Shown here one piece after another: positions 51,381 through 60,343 of a stretch of 64,000 nt of DNA; within the stretch, counting starts at the first letter, position 1; each line of letters begins with the position of its first letter. A program made the position numbers and the translations under genes. Source of the stretch: Desulforhabdus amnigena (lineage in GTDB: Bacteria; Desulfobacterota; Syntrophobacteria; Syntrophobacterales; Syntrophobacteraceae); NCBI RefSeq assembly GCF_027925305.1, contig NZ_BSDR01000001.1:1081001-1145000 (forward strand). Direction: 5' to 3'. The notes under the pieces were generated by a model that was not told where the DNA came from, searched no databases, and saw nothing but the letters and a program-made list of their open reading frames with translations.

Positions 51381-52139
51381 TCACAGATAGCTCTTGACAA
51401 GAGAGCCGACCAGCATGTTCCAGCCGTCCACCAGCACGAAGAGCATGAGTTTGAAAGGCAAAGAGATCATTACGGGAGGAAGCATCATCATGCCCATGGA
51501 AAGGAGGATACTGGACACCACCATGTCCATAATGATAAAAGGGACATATAGTAAAAATCCAATCTGGAAGGCCGTTTTGAGTTCACTGATGACAAAGGCC
51601 GGGATCACTGTGGCGAGTGAGAGCGATTCGGCATTCTGAGGTTTTTCCTCCTGGGAAAAAGATATGAAAAGCGCCAGATCCTTTTTACTGGTCTGCCGAA
51701 GCATGAAGTCTTTGAGCGGTGTCACTCCCCTCTTCAAAAACTCTTCACCGGTAATTTCATGCCGGGTGTAAGGAACGATGGCGTCCTTTTGAATCTTTTC
51801 CCAGACAGGCTGCATAATGAAAAAAGTCAAAAACAGCGCCAGACCGATTATCACTTGGGTGGGAGGAGACTGCTGCGTGCCGATAGCCTGGCGGAGAAAG
51901 CTTAAAACAACCGCCACCCGGGTGAATGAGGTGGTCATGATCAGAATGGCGGGAGCCACAGAAAGGACAGTGAGGAGAAAAACGACTTGAAGGATTCCGG
52001 AAATCTGTTTTGGAGCCTGCGGGTTGTCCAGGTCGAAGCTCAATCCGGGAAAATGAATCTCAGACGCCCAACCGCCGACAAGCTGGAAACCCAAGATGAA
52101 GATGACGGCAACAAATAGAATAAACCACTTTTTTTTCAT
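51381..52139 (-). CDS. fliP: Flagellar export apparatus protein FliP
   Basis: 252 residues, signal peptide (KKWFILFVAVIFILGFQLVG) and four transmembrane helices. Diagnostic stretches: LLTVLSVAPAILIMTTSFTR, VAVVLSFLRQAIGTQQSPPT, QVIIGLALFLTFFIMQPVW and PFIIMDMVVSSILLSMGMMM. Start taken as ATG 52139; a GTG seven codons upstream is possible and neither has a strong ribosome binding site. 10 bp to fliQ. Confidence 0.95.
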   Translation of the reverse strand: MKKKWFILFVAVIFILGFQLVGGWASEIHFPGLSFDLDNPQAPKQISGILQVVFLLTVLSVAPAILIMTTSFTRVAVVLSFLRQAIGTQQSPPTQVIIGLALFLTFFIMQPVWEKIQKDAIVPYTRHEITGEEFLKRGVTPLKDFMLRQTSKKDLALFISFSQEEKPQNAESLSLATVIPAFVISELKTAFQIGFLLYVPFIIMDMVVSSILLSMGMMMLPPVMISLPFKLMLFVLVDGWNMLVGSLVKSYL

Positions 52140-52183
52140 ATTGTTACATTCAAATCCCACTTTTCGGGAAGATGTCGAAGACT

Positions 52184-52489
52184 TCAGACTTCTTCTGAAG
52201 GAACGCCTGTGGGCTTATCAAGAGGTGTAAGCAGCTGTATGCCCTGGGGGGAAACGCCCATCAGAAGCACCTGCTCCTGTGACTTGACCACGACCAAATA
52301 GTTTTTGGGATCCAGATAATGACGGCTCAAAACCTGAATCCATTCGTTATCACCTGTTTTTTTTATCCAGGAACTGAAATGTCTGACCACATAAAGCCCC
52401 AGAATCAGCAAGGCCAGGACAAGAGCGAGGCTGCCCGCTACACGGAGCAACTGTATTCCAAGGTCCATCAACAGCTGTGATCCTTCCAT
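52184..52489 (-). CDS. fliO: Flagellar biosynthesis protein FliO
   Basis: 101 residues. One transmembrane helix (VAGSLALVLALLILGLYVVR), then a cytoplasmic domain with VLSRHYLDPKNYLVVVKSQE and QVLLMGVSPQGIQLLTPLD, the FliO pattern. FliO helps assemble the FliP ring. The short N-terminus before the helix is typical. Between fliN and fliP. Confidence 0.85.
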   Translation of the reverse strand: MEGSQLLMDLGIQLLRVAGSLALVLALLILGLYVVRHFSSWIKKTGDNEWIQVLSRHYLDPKNYLVVVKSQEQVLLMGVSPQGIQLLTPLDKPTGVPSEEV

Positions 52490-52573
52490 GCCTTCAGGTC
52501 ACAGGCACATCCTGCGACGAGCGGGTCACTTTGAAGAAATTCTTCCCATCCGTACCGGATTGAAACCGCCCAC

Positions 52574-52945
52574 TTACCCGAGTTGCTTGACTCGTTCCAT
52601 GGGACTGATGATATCCGTGATTCGAACACCGAATTTTTCATTCACGACAACCGGTTCTCCCCGGGCAATGAGCTTTCCATTGACCAGGATTTCCAAAGGT
52701 TCGCCTGCCAGTTTGGTGAGTTCGATCACTGATCCCTGCCCCAGTTGCAGGAGGTCATTGATGATCATGGTGGTGCGTCCCAATTCGGCGGAGAGGTGTA
52801 AAGGAATGTCCAAAATGAAATCCAGGTCTCTCACCATCTCTTTTTTTTGCTGACTCGACTCGAACTTGGGAAATTCCGCCTTCCCATCTCCGGAAGTCAG
52901 GCTCTCTTTGTTTTTTTCACTGAGGACGTTCTCACTTTCAGCCAT
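52574..52945 (-). CDS. fliN: Flagellar motor switch protein FliN
   Basis: 123 residues. The C-terminal SpoA domain has LDFILDIPLHLSAELGRTTM, LLQLGQGSVIELTKLAGEPL, ILVNGKLIARGEPVVVNEKF and GVRITDIISPMERVKQL. Standard FliN. Start overlaps the fliM stop by 8 bp. It forms the C ring base with FliM and binds FliH. Confidence 0.96.
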   Translation of the reverse strand: MAESENVLSEKNKESLTSGDGKAEFPKFESSQQKKEMVRDLDFILDIPLHLSAELGRTTMIINDLLQLGQGSVIELTKLAGEPLEILVNGKLIARGEPVVVNEKFGVRITDIISPMERVKQLG

Positions 52946-53954
52946 AATTATGAATCCTCTTGGATACCCCTTCCGAAACAGGAGAATTGACGACTTCAGT
53001 CACCTGAATTGCGTGATTTCCTCTTGAAATACCTGGAGACGCCTTAAATTTTTGAATGCCCTCGATGTTTACTCGAAGGGGTTGATGAACTTCCTGGTCC
53101 AGAATCAGAACATCTCCCACTTCGAGATGAAGCAGATCACGGCCTTTGATTGCTGCTGTTCCCAGTTCCACCAGGACTTCCACCTCCACTTCCATCATTC
53201 GCCGTTTGAGTCGTTCGATCCAATCCAGGTCAACCTCAAGCTGATCGCTTTGATAGCTTGCGTAGAGCCTCGATCGAATGGGCTCAATGGTGGAATAAGG
53301 TAAACAGAGGATGATCTTACCGATGGAGCGTTCCAATTCCAGTTCGAAATGAATCACAATGACCAGATCCGTTGGAGCCACAATGGTGGCGAATTGTGGA
53401 TTGACTTCGGACCGTACCAACTGAAAATTGACCGGAACGACGGGTTTCCAGGCATTGTCCAGATCATTGAGCGCACCGCCGACCACCTTATGAATCACAC
53501 GCTGCTCAATGCTGGTAAAATCCCTTCCCTCCACTTTGAAGCTGCTTTTCCCGCTGCCGCCGAAAAAACAGTCCATCAAACTGAAAATGAGACGACTCTC
53601 TATCACGAGCAGAATATGCCCACGCAGCGGTTCCATTTTGACAATATGAAGACTCGTGGGTACCGGCAAAGTGCGAAGGAACTCTCCGAACTTCACCATG
53701 TCTGTTTGAGTGACGGTAATATCAACTATTTTTCGCAGTGATGCGGAGAGACTGACCCGATGGAGCCGTGCAAACCGGTCGTTGATGATTTCCAGCGTGG
53801 GCATACGTCCGCGGATAATCCGATCCTGACTGGTGAGATCGTAGACACGGACAGCGTCTGGATTCTCTTCAACCTCGGGTTCGGACTCGATCGCCCCGTC
53901 CGAAATACCTCTGAGGAGGGCATCAACTTCCTCTTGGGAAAGGACTTTTTCCAT
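52938..53954 (-). CDS. fliM: Flagellar motor switch protein FliM
   Basis: 338 residues. N-terminal CheY-P docking motif VLSQEEVDALLRGI. CheC-like middle domain with MPTLEIINDRFARLHRVSLS, GHILLVIESRLIFSLMDCFF and FGG. C-terminal SpoA domain with VEVEVLVELGTAAIKGRDLL, LEVGDVLILDQEVHQPLRVN. It lies between fliL and fliN. Presence of the docking motif supports direct CheY control of rotation. Confidence 0.97.
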   Translation of the reverse strand: MEKVLSQEEVDALLRGISDGAIESEPEVEENPDAVRVYDLTSQDRIIRGRMPTLEIINDRFARLHRVSLSASLRKIVDITVTQTDMVKFGEFLRTLPVPTSLHIVKMEPLRGHILLVIESRLIFSLMDCFFGGSGKSSFKVEGRDFTSIEQRVIHKVVGGALNDLDNAWKPVVPVNFQLVRSEVNPQFATIVAPTDLVIVIHFELELERSIGKIILCLPYSTIEPIRSRLYASYQSDQLEVDLDWIERLKRRMMEVEVEVLVELGTAAIKGRDLLHLEVGDVLILDQEVHQPLRVNIEGIQKFKASPGISRGNHAIQVTEVVNSPVSEGVSKRIHNYG

Positions 53955-53973
53955 GGGCTTAGACTTATTTTCC

Positions 53974-54459
53974 TTACTGAACCAAAAAATCAGTAAAAAA
54001 AACTTCCTTGACCTGGCCCTTTGTGAGAAGGCGATTCAACTTGACCATCATTTCCCTTTTCAGAATGTCTTTACCGTTGGGCGTCGCGATATCATCATAT
54101 GCTTTTGCCGACAAAAGCATCAATATGGTATCCCGAACTGCATAAGTACGTGTTTTAATTTCATCTTCTACGAGAGGATTATCCAAAAGGACCTGGATAT
54201 TCACTTTCAAGTACCTTTTGCCGCCTGGATCCGCCAGGTTCACCAGAAAAGAATCCATCTGGTGGGTAATCTGAGGCGCCTCCTTGGCGGCAGCGGGCGC
54301 GTCGCTCCGGCCTGTTGAAAGAAACATCCTCCACCCAAAGAACCCACCCCCACCAAGAAGAACGAGAGCCAGAACTCCAATGATTACCCATTTCATACCC
54401 GATGATTTGCCGCTCCCAACCTCCTGCGGATTATCTTTTCCATTCCCTGCTCTAGCCAT
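53974..54459 (-). CDS. fliL: Flagellar basal body protein FliL
   Basis: 161 residues. One transmembrane helix (WVIIGVLALVLLGGGGFFGW), a short linker, and the periplasmic FliL domain with MDSFLVNLADPGGKRYLKVN, IQVLLDNPLVEDEIKTRTYA and VRDTILMLLSAKAYDDIATP. It supports stator function. Next to motA and fliM. A divergent second FliL-like gene lies at 43 kb. Confidence 0.95.
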   Translation of the reverse strand: MARAGNGKDNPQEVGSGKSSGMKWVIIGVLALVLLGGGGFFGWRMFLSTGRSDAPAAAKEAPQITHQMDSFLVNLADPGGKRYLKVNIQVLLDNPLVEDEIKTRTYAVRDTILMLLSAKAYDDIATPNGKDILKREMMVKLNRLLTKGQVKEVFFTDFLVQ

Positions 54460-54505
54460 AAACCGGAAAACTCCTTCCTCTTTTCAAAAAGTTGGCTAGA
54501 CGCCC

Positions 54506-55270
54506 TTACTTGAACGCGCTTTGCCGCGAATTTGGCGGTACGAATACCAACAGCTTTTGCTCGATGATTCTTGGATTATCCCCACCGGCAATGGCCATGA
54601 TTCCGCAGATGATCATTTCTTTTATGGCCGTCTCTTCCTTGCTACGTTTGCGAAGTTTTCCCGCCATGGGGATGCAGAGCAGGTTCGCTCCGATCGCTCC
54701 GTAAAACGTCGTGAGCAGCGCGACAGCCATGGCGGGTCCGATGGTGGATGGATCGGACATGGTCTGAAGCATCTGCACCAATCCAATGAGCGTGCCGATC
54801 ATTCCCATCGCCGGGAAGAAAGTCGCCATGGTATTCATGATTTCACCACCTGTGCGATGCCTCTCCTCAAGATATTCCACTTCCGTCTCAAGTATTTCAC
54901 GAATGGAATCCGGCTCGATTCCATCGATGGCAAGTTGTAAACCCTTTGCCAAAAATTCGTCATCGATATTGCCCAGTTCCGACTCCAAGGCCAGAATGCC
55001 TTCCTTCCTCGCCTTATTGGCAAGTTCTATGAACATGGGAATGATTTCACTGCTGTTCCAAGGTTTGGTGAAGAAGCAATGCTTGGCAACATTGAAAACC
55101 GAGAACACTTCTTTGAGCGGGTGGTTGATCATCGTCGCTCCAAGCGTCCCCCCCATGACAATCATTATGGACGGGTAGTCGACAAATACACCCAGTCCGC
55201 TTCCCATAACAATGGAAAGAAAGACCAGAGCAAAAGCCACGACAATGCCGATTACAGTTGCTAAGTCCAT
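54506..55270 (-). CDS. motA: Flagellar stator protein MotA/PomA family
   Basis: 254 residues, four transmembrane helices. N-terminus MDLATVIGIVVAFALVFLSI and GLGVFVDYPSIMIVMGGTLG are like PomA of sodium motors. The cytoplasmic loop has ELANKARKEGILALESELGN with the conserved Arg and Glu used for FliG contact. Helices 3-4: PAMGMIGTLIGLVQMLQTMS and VALLTTFYGAIGANLLCIPM. The only motA in the window, followed by fliL, not by motB; the two motB genes are 17 kb away. A weak sigma-54 promoter candidate lies 111 bp upstream. Confidence 0.95.
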   Translation of the reverse strand: MDLATVIGIVVAFALVFLSIVMGSGLGVFVDYPSIMIVMGGTLGATMINHPLKEVFSVFNVAKHCFFTKPWNSSEIIPMFIELANKARKEGILALESELGNIDDEFLAKGLQLAIDGIEPDSIREILETEVEYLEERHRTGGEIMNTMATFFPAMGMIGTLIGLVQMLQTMSDPSTIGPAMAVALLTTFYGAIGANLLCIPMAGKLRKRSKEETAIKEMIICGIMAIAGGDNPRIIEQKLLVFVPPNSRQSAFK

Positions 55271-55380
55271 AAACAGTCAAAAACCCTGGTGTTGATTGAC
55301 GGTAAGTACGATTACAACAGACAGCCATTCCGACCTGAATCGAGCCACCGTTTCGTTCAACCTGCTGCACAGACCGGCAC

Positions 55381-55396
55381 TGCAGGCGGGTGGCCA
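55381..55396 (-). promoter_or_regulatory. Possible sigma-54 promoter upstream of motA
   Basis: On the minus strand TGGCCACCCGCCTGCA: GG and GC 10 bp apart, TGGC and TGCA match, but the middle of the -24 box is weak. It would start the motA-fliL-fliM transcript about 100 nt upstream of the ATG. Confidence 0.4.
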
Positions 55397-55908
55397 CAAA
55401 CCTCATCCCTACGTATCGGAGCCATGGATTTTATGCCGTAGGGTGGCGAGCCTTATGCCCACACGAACCAACCTCAGTGTTTCGAATCAGTCAAATCGGG
55501 TCGATTGTGCTGGAAGTTACCACAAGACTGGAAAAGCAACGAACATGCCATGGCAGGATAATGAAACAAGGCAGAAACATGCAGGAGCAGCTGAAATAAA
55601 GAATCCGTCCCTGACTGAAGGACATTGCGCTTGATGAAGCGCAAAACGGGGCGGACTCTTCAAAACGAGAAGAGGGATGTTCCTTGAAGTTTTATGAAAG
55701 ACACTACCTCGTCAAACCAAATCACAAATTGTCATTTTTTTGACAAGCATCATCTCAAGCGACTGCTCTACCGTGAACGGTTGAAACCTTGACCTCCGCA
55801 GGAACAGTTGGAAGCCGCTCCTGCGAAAGCACAATCATCAACCATTGCGACCATACCGGGGCAGAGTATGGATTCAGCATCCCCGAAACGGCACTGAATC
55901 CTTCAATG
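55397..55908. other. Gap between flgE and the motA promoter region
   Basis: About 510 bp without a supported gene. GGATTCAG (55870-55877) and CTGAATCC (55894-55901) form an 8-bp stem 8 bp after the flgE stop, with a 16-nt loop and no T-run; it may mark the end of the fliK-flgD-flgE transcript. AATCATCAACCATTGCGA near 55830 is shared with 61508-61525, next to a family B repeat. Confidence 0.45.
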
Positions 55909-56745
55909 CTATCTTACGAGATTTATGGTCGTATCCAGCATATCCCTTGCTGTTGTGATGGACTTACTGTTGGCATTGTAGCTTGCCTGGTAGATGATCA
56001 TATTCACCATCTCCTTGGCTAAATCCACATTGGAACCCTCTAAAGTGTATCCGGCGATATCTCCACGCAGTGTCTCGTTGTTCGTGACGTCAATGGGACT
56101 CTTGGATTCGGGGCCGACGCTGTAGAGATTGCCACCCTTGCGAATCAGTCCACCTTCGTTGGGAAAAATAACAATTTTCACCGGATTTCCAATCATTTCT
56201 GGATCCGTACTCAAAGTTGTATCCGTGGGATATCCCCAAATCTGTCCCTTGTTATCTACATAGAAGTTGGTGTGCGAAGGACTGTTTGGTGTTGCTTCAA
56301 CTCTTATGGGCTGACCATCCGCTCCCAATACGGCATATCCCTGGTAGTTCACCAAATAGCCCGACTTATCGACGTGAAAGCTACCATCCCGCGTATAGAA
56401 AGTCTGACCGTTAACCGTAGCGGCACCGCTATCATCCAAAGAAATCTTGGCTACAGCGAAATAGCCCTGGCCGTTGATCGCCATATCTGACCAGGACGTC
56501 GTGGTGGAAAAAGAACCTTGAGCGAAGTCAGTGGCCACACCCAGAGCAACACTGCCGGCTCCCCGTCTGTCAGTATCTTTAGATTGAGTGTTATAATAAC
56601 TACTTACCATGTCACCAAAACGCGCTGCGTTGGATTTGAATGCTGTAGTACCCGTATTGGCAACGTTGTCACTCGTTACTTCCAAAGCCGTGCTGAAGCT
56701 GTTCAATCCGCTGACGCCATTTGACATTGCACTGGTTATAGACAT
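55909..56745 (-). CDS. flgE: Flagellar hook protein FlgE (short form)
   Basis: 278 residues. N-terminus SNGVSGLNSFSTALEVTSDN and VANTGTTAFKSNAARFGDMV; WSDMAINGQGYFAVAKIS; YTRDGSFHVDKSGYLVNYQG; C-terminus LEGSNVDLAKEMVNMIIYQA and SYNANSKSITTARDMLDTTI. Short for FlgE (often 400 or more), with little of the surface domain. Its place directly after fliK and flgD supports a hook protein rather than FlgF/FlgG. A second, larger hook protein gene elsewhere cannot be excluded. GGGAGG lies 6 bp before the ATG. Confidence 0.85.
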   Translation of the reverse strand: MSITSAMSNGVSGLNSFSTALEVTSDNVANTGTTAFKSNAARFGDMVSSYYNTQSKDTDRRGAGSVALGVATDFAQGSFSTTTSWSDMAINGQGYFAVAKISLDDSGAATVNGQTFYTRDGSFHVDKSGYLVNYQGYAVLGADGQPIRVEATPNSPSHTNFYVDNKGQIWGYPTDTTLSTDPEMIGNPVKIVIFPNEGGLIRKGGNLYSVGPESKSPIDVTNNETLRGDIAGYTLEGSNVDLAKEMVNMIIYQASYNANSKSITTARDMLDTTINLVR

Positions 56746-56820
56746 GGTAATCCTCCCTGTTGCCGATCATAAGTGTTTTTTGATTTAAAACTTTACACCC
56801 CAAAATGTAATCTGTCCTCA

Positions 56821-57528
56821 TCAGACAGTTCCTGATCCATCCATTTCACGAACCTCAGAGATTGTCCCTGCGGACACTTTCACGCCATTCGGCCCACCGA
56901 TAATAAATTGGGGATTGTCTTGATCAAGGCTTAAGGCATATATTTTACCGCTCACGGTTTGGGTCGCCTCCGTGAAATTTCCATCGGCATCGACAGCTTC
57001 CACTTGAACATGATAGGTTCCATCCGGCACAACCTCCCCGGAATCGTTCTTTCCATCCCACTCAACCTCGTAAGTCCCCGACTCCTGGTTCCCCAGTGAA
57101 ATCGTACGGATAAGTGTCCCTCGATCATCCAGGATCTTCAGACTCACCTCAGCCGAAACATTCAACTCATATGAACTTTTGGATGTTTCTCCATCGGTCA
57201 ATTGTATGCTGTCGTCCACCGCTACCACATCCCTTCCGATCAACTGGGCCATTTGCCCGTAATTGATGGACGTCAAGTAATCTTTTTGTTTGAGAATGTT
57301 TGCATTGACCTGAGAAAGCTGCTCTACCGTGCTGAACTGCGCCAATTGAGCTGCGAGTTCATATGATTCCAGTGGGTTTGTCGGGTCTTGATTTTCCAGC
57401 TGAGTCAAGAACAAGTTCAAAAAACCGTTCATGTCAATCCGGTTGCCGCCGGTTGATGTTTCCGACTGTGCACTGCTTTGAGAGACTCCCATCAGGCTGC
57501 CCGCCGATTCTATTCCTGTAATTGCCAT
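56821..57528 (-). CDS. flgD: Hook cap protein FlgD
   Basis: 235 residues. N-terminus MNGFLNLFLTQLENQDPTNP, LESYELAAQLAQFSTVEQLS (FlgD signature). Middle AQLIGRDVVAVDDSIQLTDG. FlgD Ig-like/Tudor-like C-terminal region: GTYEVEWDGKNDSGEVVPDG and TYHVQVEAVDADGNF. It is the scaffold for hook assembly. Between fliK and flgE. GGAAGAG lies 6 bp before the ATG. Confidence 0.95.
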   Translation of the reverse strand: MAITGIESAGSLMGVSQSSAQSETSTGGNRIDMNGFLNLFLTQLENQDPTNPLESYELAAQLAQFSTVEQLSQVNANILKQKDYLTSINYGQMAQLIGRDVVAVDDSIQLTDGETSKSSYELNVSAEVSLKILDDRGTLIRTISLGNQESGTYEVEWDGKNDSGEVVPDGTYHVQVEAVDADGNFTEATQTVSGKIYALSLDQDNPQFIIGGPNGVKVSAGTISEVREMDGSGTV

Positions 57529-57580
57529 AGCTCTCTTCCCTTCTGTACCGATTCACTCGGCTGCCGTTTGAAATCTCTTC

Positions 57581-60019
57581 CTATGCGAAGAAACTGATGC
57601 GACGATTATCGTTTTCTGATTTGTAGGCTGACCCGGCTGTGGAGAGTCGCGACCCGTTCAGTCTTTCTAAAACCTTGCTGCGCCCACCCTTGACACTGAA
57701 CTGTTCGAAGTTCCTGTGGGAATTTTTTTCCTGCCCTTCCTGCCTGACATTCACATGGAGTTGGCTCAGTATGAGCCCCTGGTCCTGCAATTGCTGTCGC
57801 AGGAGTGATACATTTTGCATGAGCAGGTTCTTGGCCTGTTCGTTCTCCGTGGAAAGCCACGCAATCACCTGGTCGTGTTTTGTTTCCACCTGCAGGACCA
57901 ATTTTCCCAGATGCTTGGGTGTCAGTTCCAGCGTCAATTGGTTTCGCTCTTTTTCATGAAGCTCCACAAGGCGACGACTCAGATCTCCTGCCCATGAATC
58001 ATCTTGAAGAGAAAGAACGGCTTCGGGAGCGCGCGCAGGTTCGCCGGAACCAACCGACCGACCGGTTACCGAAGGACTGAAGGCACTGCCCAAGTCCGTT
58101 GCATCAACCCCGAGATCATCCCGATCTTCCTCAAGAACCGGATCTCCCCCCTGTTCTCCCGGCCCGCAGCGATCCTTTTCAGATATACCTCTGCCCTGGT
58201 CGGAGTTCGCCGGACGGGCATCGAAAGGTACTTGGGGAGTATTGCGAGCATCTTTTGCCTCCAATCCTTCCGGATCTTCAGCGCCTGATCCGCTCACCTT
58301 TCCTCGGGGAGCATCCTTTCCGGATACTTGGCGATCTTTTGAATCGGCCTCGGGGAACTTTTCAAGGATGGAAACACCGTGCCCTTCAAGATTGGAAGAG
58401 TCCTTCTTCACCAAAACGGTTGTAGCGGGGTCCGCTTTTTCCAAAATGGATTCGTGAGGGACATCTCCATCCGCTCCAGAATGCCCGGGCTCTTCCCTTT
58501 CCGCCTTTTGGATCACCCGATCCAGGCCTTCCAGGAATTGATCCGGATCGCCTATTGGAATTTCCGATGCTTTGACTATTGGAATTTCCTTCTTGAACGA
58601 CTGATCAGGAGCTTCCTCCTGCCCCAATGCGCTGCTTCTCCCTTCCAAGATTTCACCTGCTTCCAGAAAAGATTTCGGCGAAGAAAACAGGATATCATCC
58701 CTTTCCTGGAAAGAATCGGTGGAAGAGGATTTGCCCCCTCCATATTGCCGAATTGCAAACCCATCTCCACCACCATCGGCCAATTTCTCTACAGTTTCCT
58801 GTATGTCGCTTATTCTGACCTTTTGAGGCTTCTCACTCCTTATATTTCCTTGCCCTGCCGTTACGTAGGGCGAGTTTTCTTTTTCCATTCCAGAGACCGG
58901 CAAAGCATTTGTCTCAAATATTTCATCTGAATCCTTCTCAGTAAGACAGGTAGTCTCAAAGGTGGCACTGTCTGATGTGTCCTCACCGAATCCAGTGAAA
59001 AGAAGAGCTGTTCCGGGTTCCTTCACAGGTGTGTTCAACTCGGCATCTGCAGCTACCGAAACATGCAAGTCTCTTTCGGCCTTTTTGCTCTTGCCACTGT
59101 CACCCAAGGTTGGCTCATGCAGTGACTCGGCAGCAATGGGCTTATCAATGTTCGTCCAAAGGTCACTATGTGTTTTTCGAAAATCAGGAATGGCGAAAGA
59201 AGGAAGACCGCTTCGAAGCAGCCTTCTCGACTCTTGTTTGGAAACAACGGGGGCCATTCCCCCCTTGACACTCTCTTGCGCCGAGGCTGTATGCCCGTTT
59301 GTATGAGCCTGTTCCTGAAGAGGAGCCTTTTTTAGCACTGCATCATTGACACATTCGACGATACGGTTCAGTAACCCTTTAAATTCTTTTACGGTATAGA
59401 AACCCTTGGGTTTCAGCTGGATTCTTTCAATCGTTTCGGGAGGCATTCCCTGCATCAATTGGAGTGATCCGACAAGTTCTGCGACATCCTGAGCACTCGC
59501 TTTGTTCTCATTTATAGAGTCTTTCGTCTTCTGTCCGTATGCATCCAGGATTCCAACGAGGGCATTGAATGGGACTCCACCCTCTGCGTTTACCGAACTC
59601 AAGCAGCTTTTCCTTGCTTCGGCAGGCAGTTGAAAATTTGCCAGGATTTTCTCCACAGCTACAGAATTGAGAACGACGAGTTGTTCACGCGTCTTCGTTT
59701 CAGAAATCGTTTTTCCCACGGTAGCAGGAACATTTTGCCGGGACACGGCAGAAGCTTTTGCAGCTTCCTGCGGCTTGCCTTTTTCGGTCGAGGCAGGTGG
59801 AGTTTCGGTTTTAGAGGACTTGAGGGTTGTCTTCTCAGGGACCGACAATTTCTCACCTTGAACAGGAACCCGTAGAGTGCTATTCCCCTCACAACAACCG
59901 CATTGCTTTTGCAATTCCTTGGAAAATTCGTTCGTTAAAATGCCTTCGCCGATCTCTTTTTTCGCTTTAGAAAGAAAGCTCATCATCAATTGACTTGCGG
60001 AAATCTGAGTGGCTTGCAT
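57581..60019 (-). CDS. fliK: Flagellar hook-length control protein FliK (long)
   Basis: 812 residues, twice the enteric length. The C-terminal domain (about 690-770) is FliK: LVELHEKERNQLTLELTPKH, LGKLVLQVETKHDQVIAWLS and LLRQQLQDQGLILSQLHVNV. The rest is a long, hydrophilic, Ser/Glu/Lys/Pro-rich, probably unfolded ruler with no internal repeats seen; it has a CGCC cluster near residue 42. FliK measures the hook and triggers FlhB switching. A longer ruler would predict a longer hook. A strong sigma-54 promoter candidate lies 65 bp upstream. Confidence 0.92.
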   Translation of the reverse strand: MQATQISASQLMMSFLSKAKKEIGEGILTNEFSKELQKQCGCCEGNSTLRVPVQGEKLSVPEKTTLKSSKTETPPASTEKGKPQEAAKASAVSRQNVPATVGKTISETKTREQLVVLNSVAVEKILANFQLPAEARKSCLSSVNAEGGVPFNALVGILDAYGQKTKDSINENKASAQDVAELVGSLQLMQGMPPETIERIQLKPKGFYTVKEFKGLLNRIVECVNDAVLKKAPLQEQAHTNGHTASAQESVKGGMAPVVSKQESRRLLRSGLPSFAIPDFRKTHSDLWTNIDKPIAAESLHEPTLGDSGKSKKAERDLHVSVAADAELNTPVKEPGTALLFTGFGEDTSDSATFETTCLTEKDSDEIFETNALPVSGMEKENSPYVTAGQGNIRSEKPQKVRISDIQETVEKLADGGGDGFAIRQYGGGKSSSTDSFQERDDILFSSPKSFLEAGEILEGRSSALGQEEAPDQSFKKEIPIVKASEIPIGDPDQFLEGLDRVIQKAEREEPGHSGADGDVPHESILEKADPATTVLVKKDSSNLEGHGVSILEKFPEADSKDRQVSGKDAPRGKVSGSGAEDPEGLEAKDARNTPQVPFDARPANSDQGRGISEKDRCGPGEQGGDPVLEEDRDDLGVDATDLGSAFSPSVTGRSVGSGEPARAPEAVLSLQDDSWAGDLSRRLVELHEKERNQLTLELTPKHLGKLVLQVETKHDQVIAWLSTENEQAKNLLMQNVSLLRQQLQDQGLILSQLHVNVRQEGQEKNSHRNFEQFSVKGGRSKVLERLNGSRLSTAGSAYKSENDNRRISFFA

Positions 60020-60083
60020 TTTCTATCCTGCGTTCACAAGTGATTCTCAAGTCCCTGTTCGTTCATCGTTTGCGCTTTATAAA

Positions 60084-60098
60084 GCAAGAGAAATGCCA
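60084..60098 (-). promoter_or_regulatory. Sigma-54 promoter for fliK-flgD-flgE
   Basis: On the minus strand TGGCATTTCTCTTGC followed by T. TGGCA and TTGC with 10 bp between GG and GC. The predicted start is near 60072, about 53 nt before the fliK ATG. The best match of the set. Confidence 0.88.
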
Positions 60099-60343
60099 GG
60101 AGGGATTACAATCATTTTATGTATGAATTGCATGCAGATAGGACCATTGCTTGATCCAAAGCAAATGATACCGAACCGCGGCTCTGGAAAATTTTTCTCA
60201 TTTCCACTCGCCATTGCTCATAAGGCCGGCATTGACCGCAGGACCTCGGAGGCCCAAAAGAAAAAACTCAAGAAAAGACTGACTCGTTGAATCCTGGTTT
60301 TGAGGAGATAGGACCAAAAGTTCTGTGTATCGGGGCAATCAAA
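60099..60343. other. Gap upstream of the fliK promoter
   Basis: 245 bp between the MotE-like stop and the fliK promoter. A plus-strand open frame crosses it (about 65 residues ending KKKLKKRLTR), but it covers the sigma-54 promoter and has no family match, so it is not called. Upstream activator sites would be expected here. Confidence 0.4.

Noticed and set aside
55729-55752. TTGTCA-T6-TGACAA palindrome as an operator
   Set aside because: Short, A/T-rich and with no gene start close by; not enough to call a site.
60009-60290. Plus-strand frame of 93 codons between fliK and the MotE-like gene
   Set aside because: It lies opposite the fliK promoter, has no homology that I recognise, and its Lys-rich end looks random.
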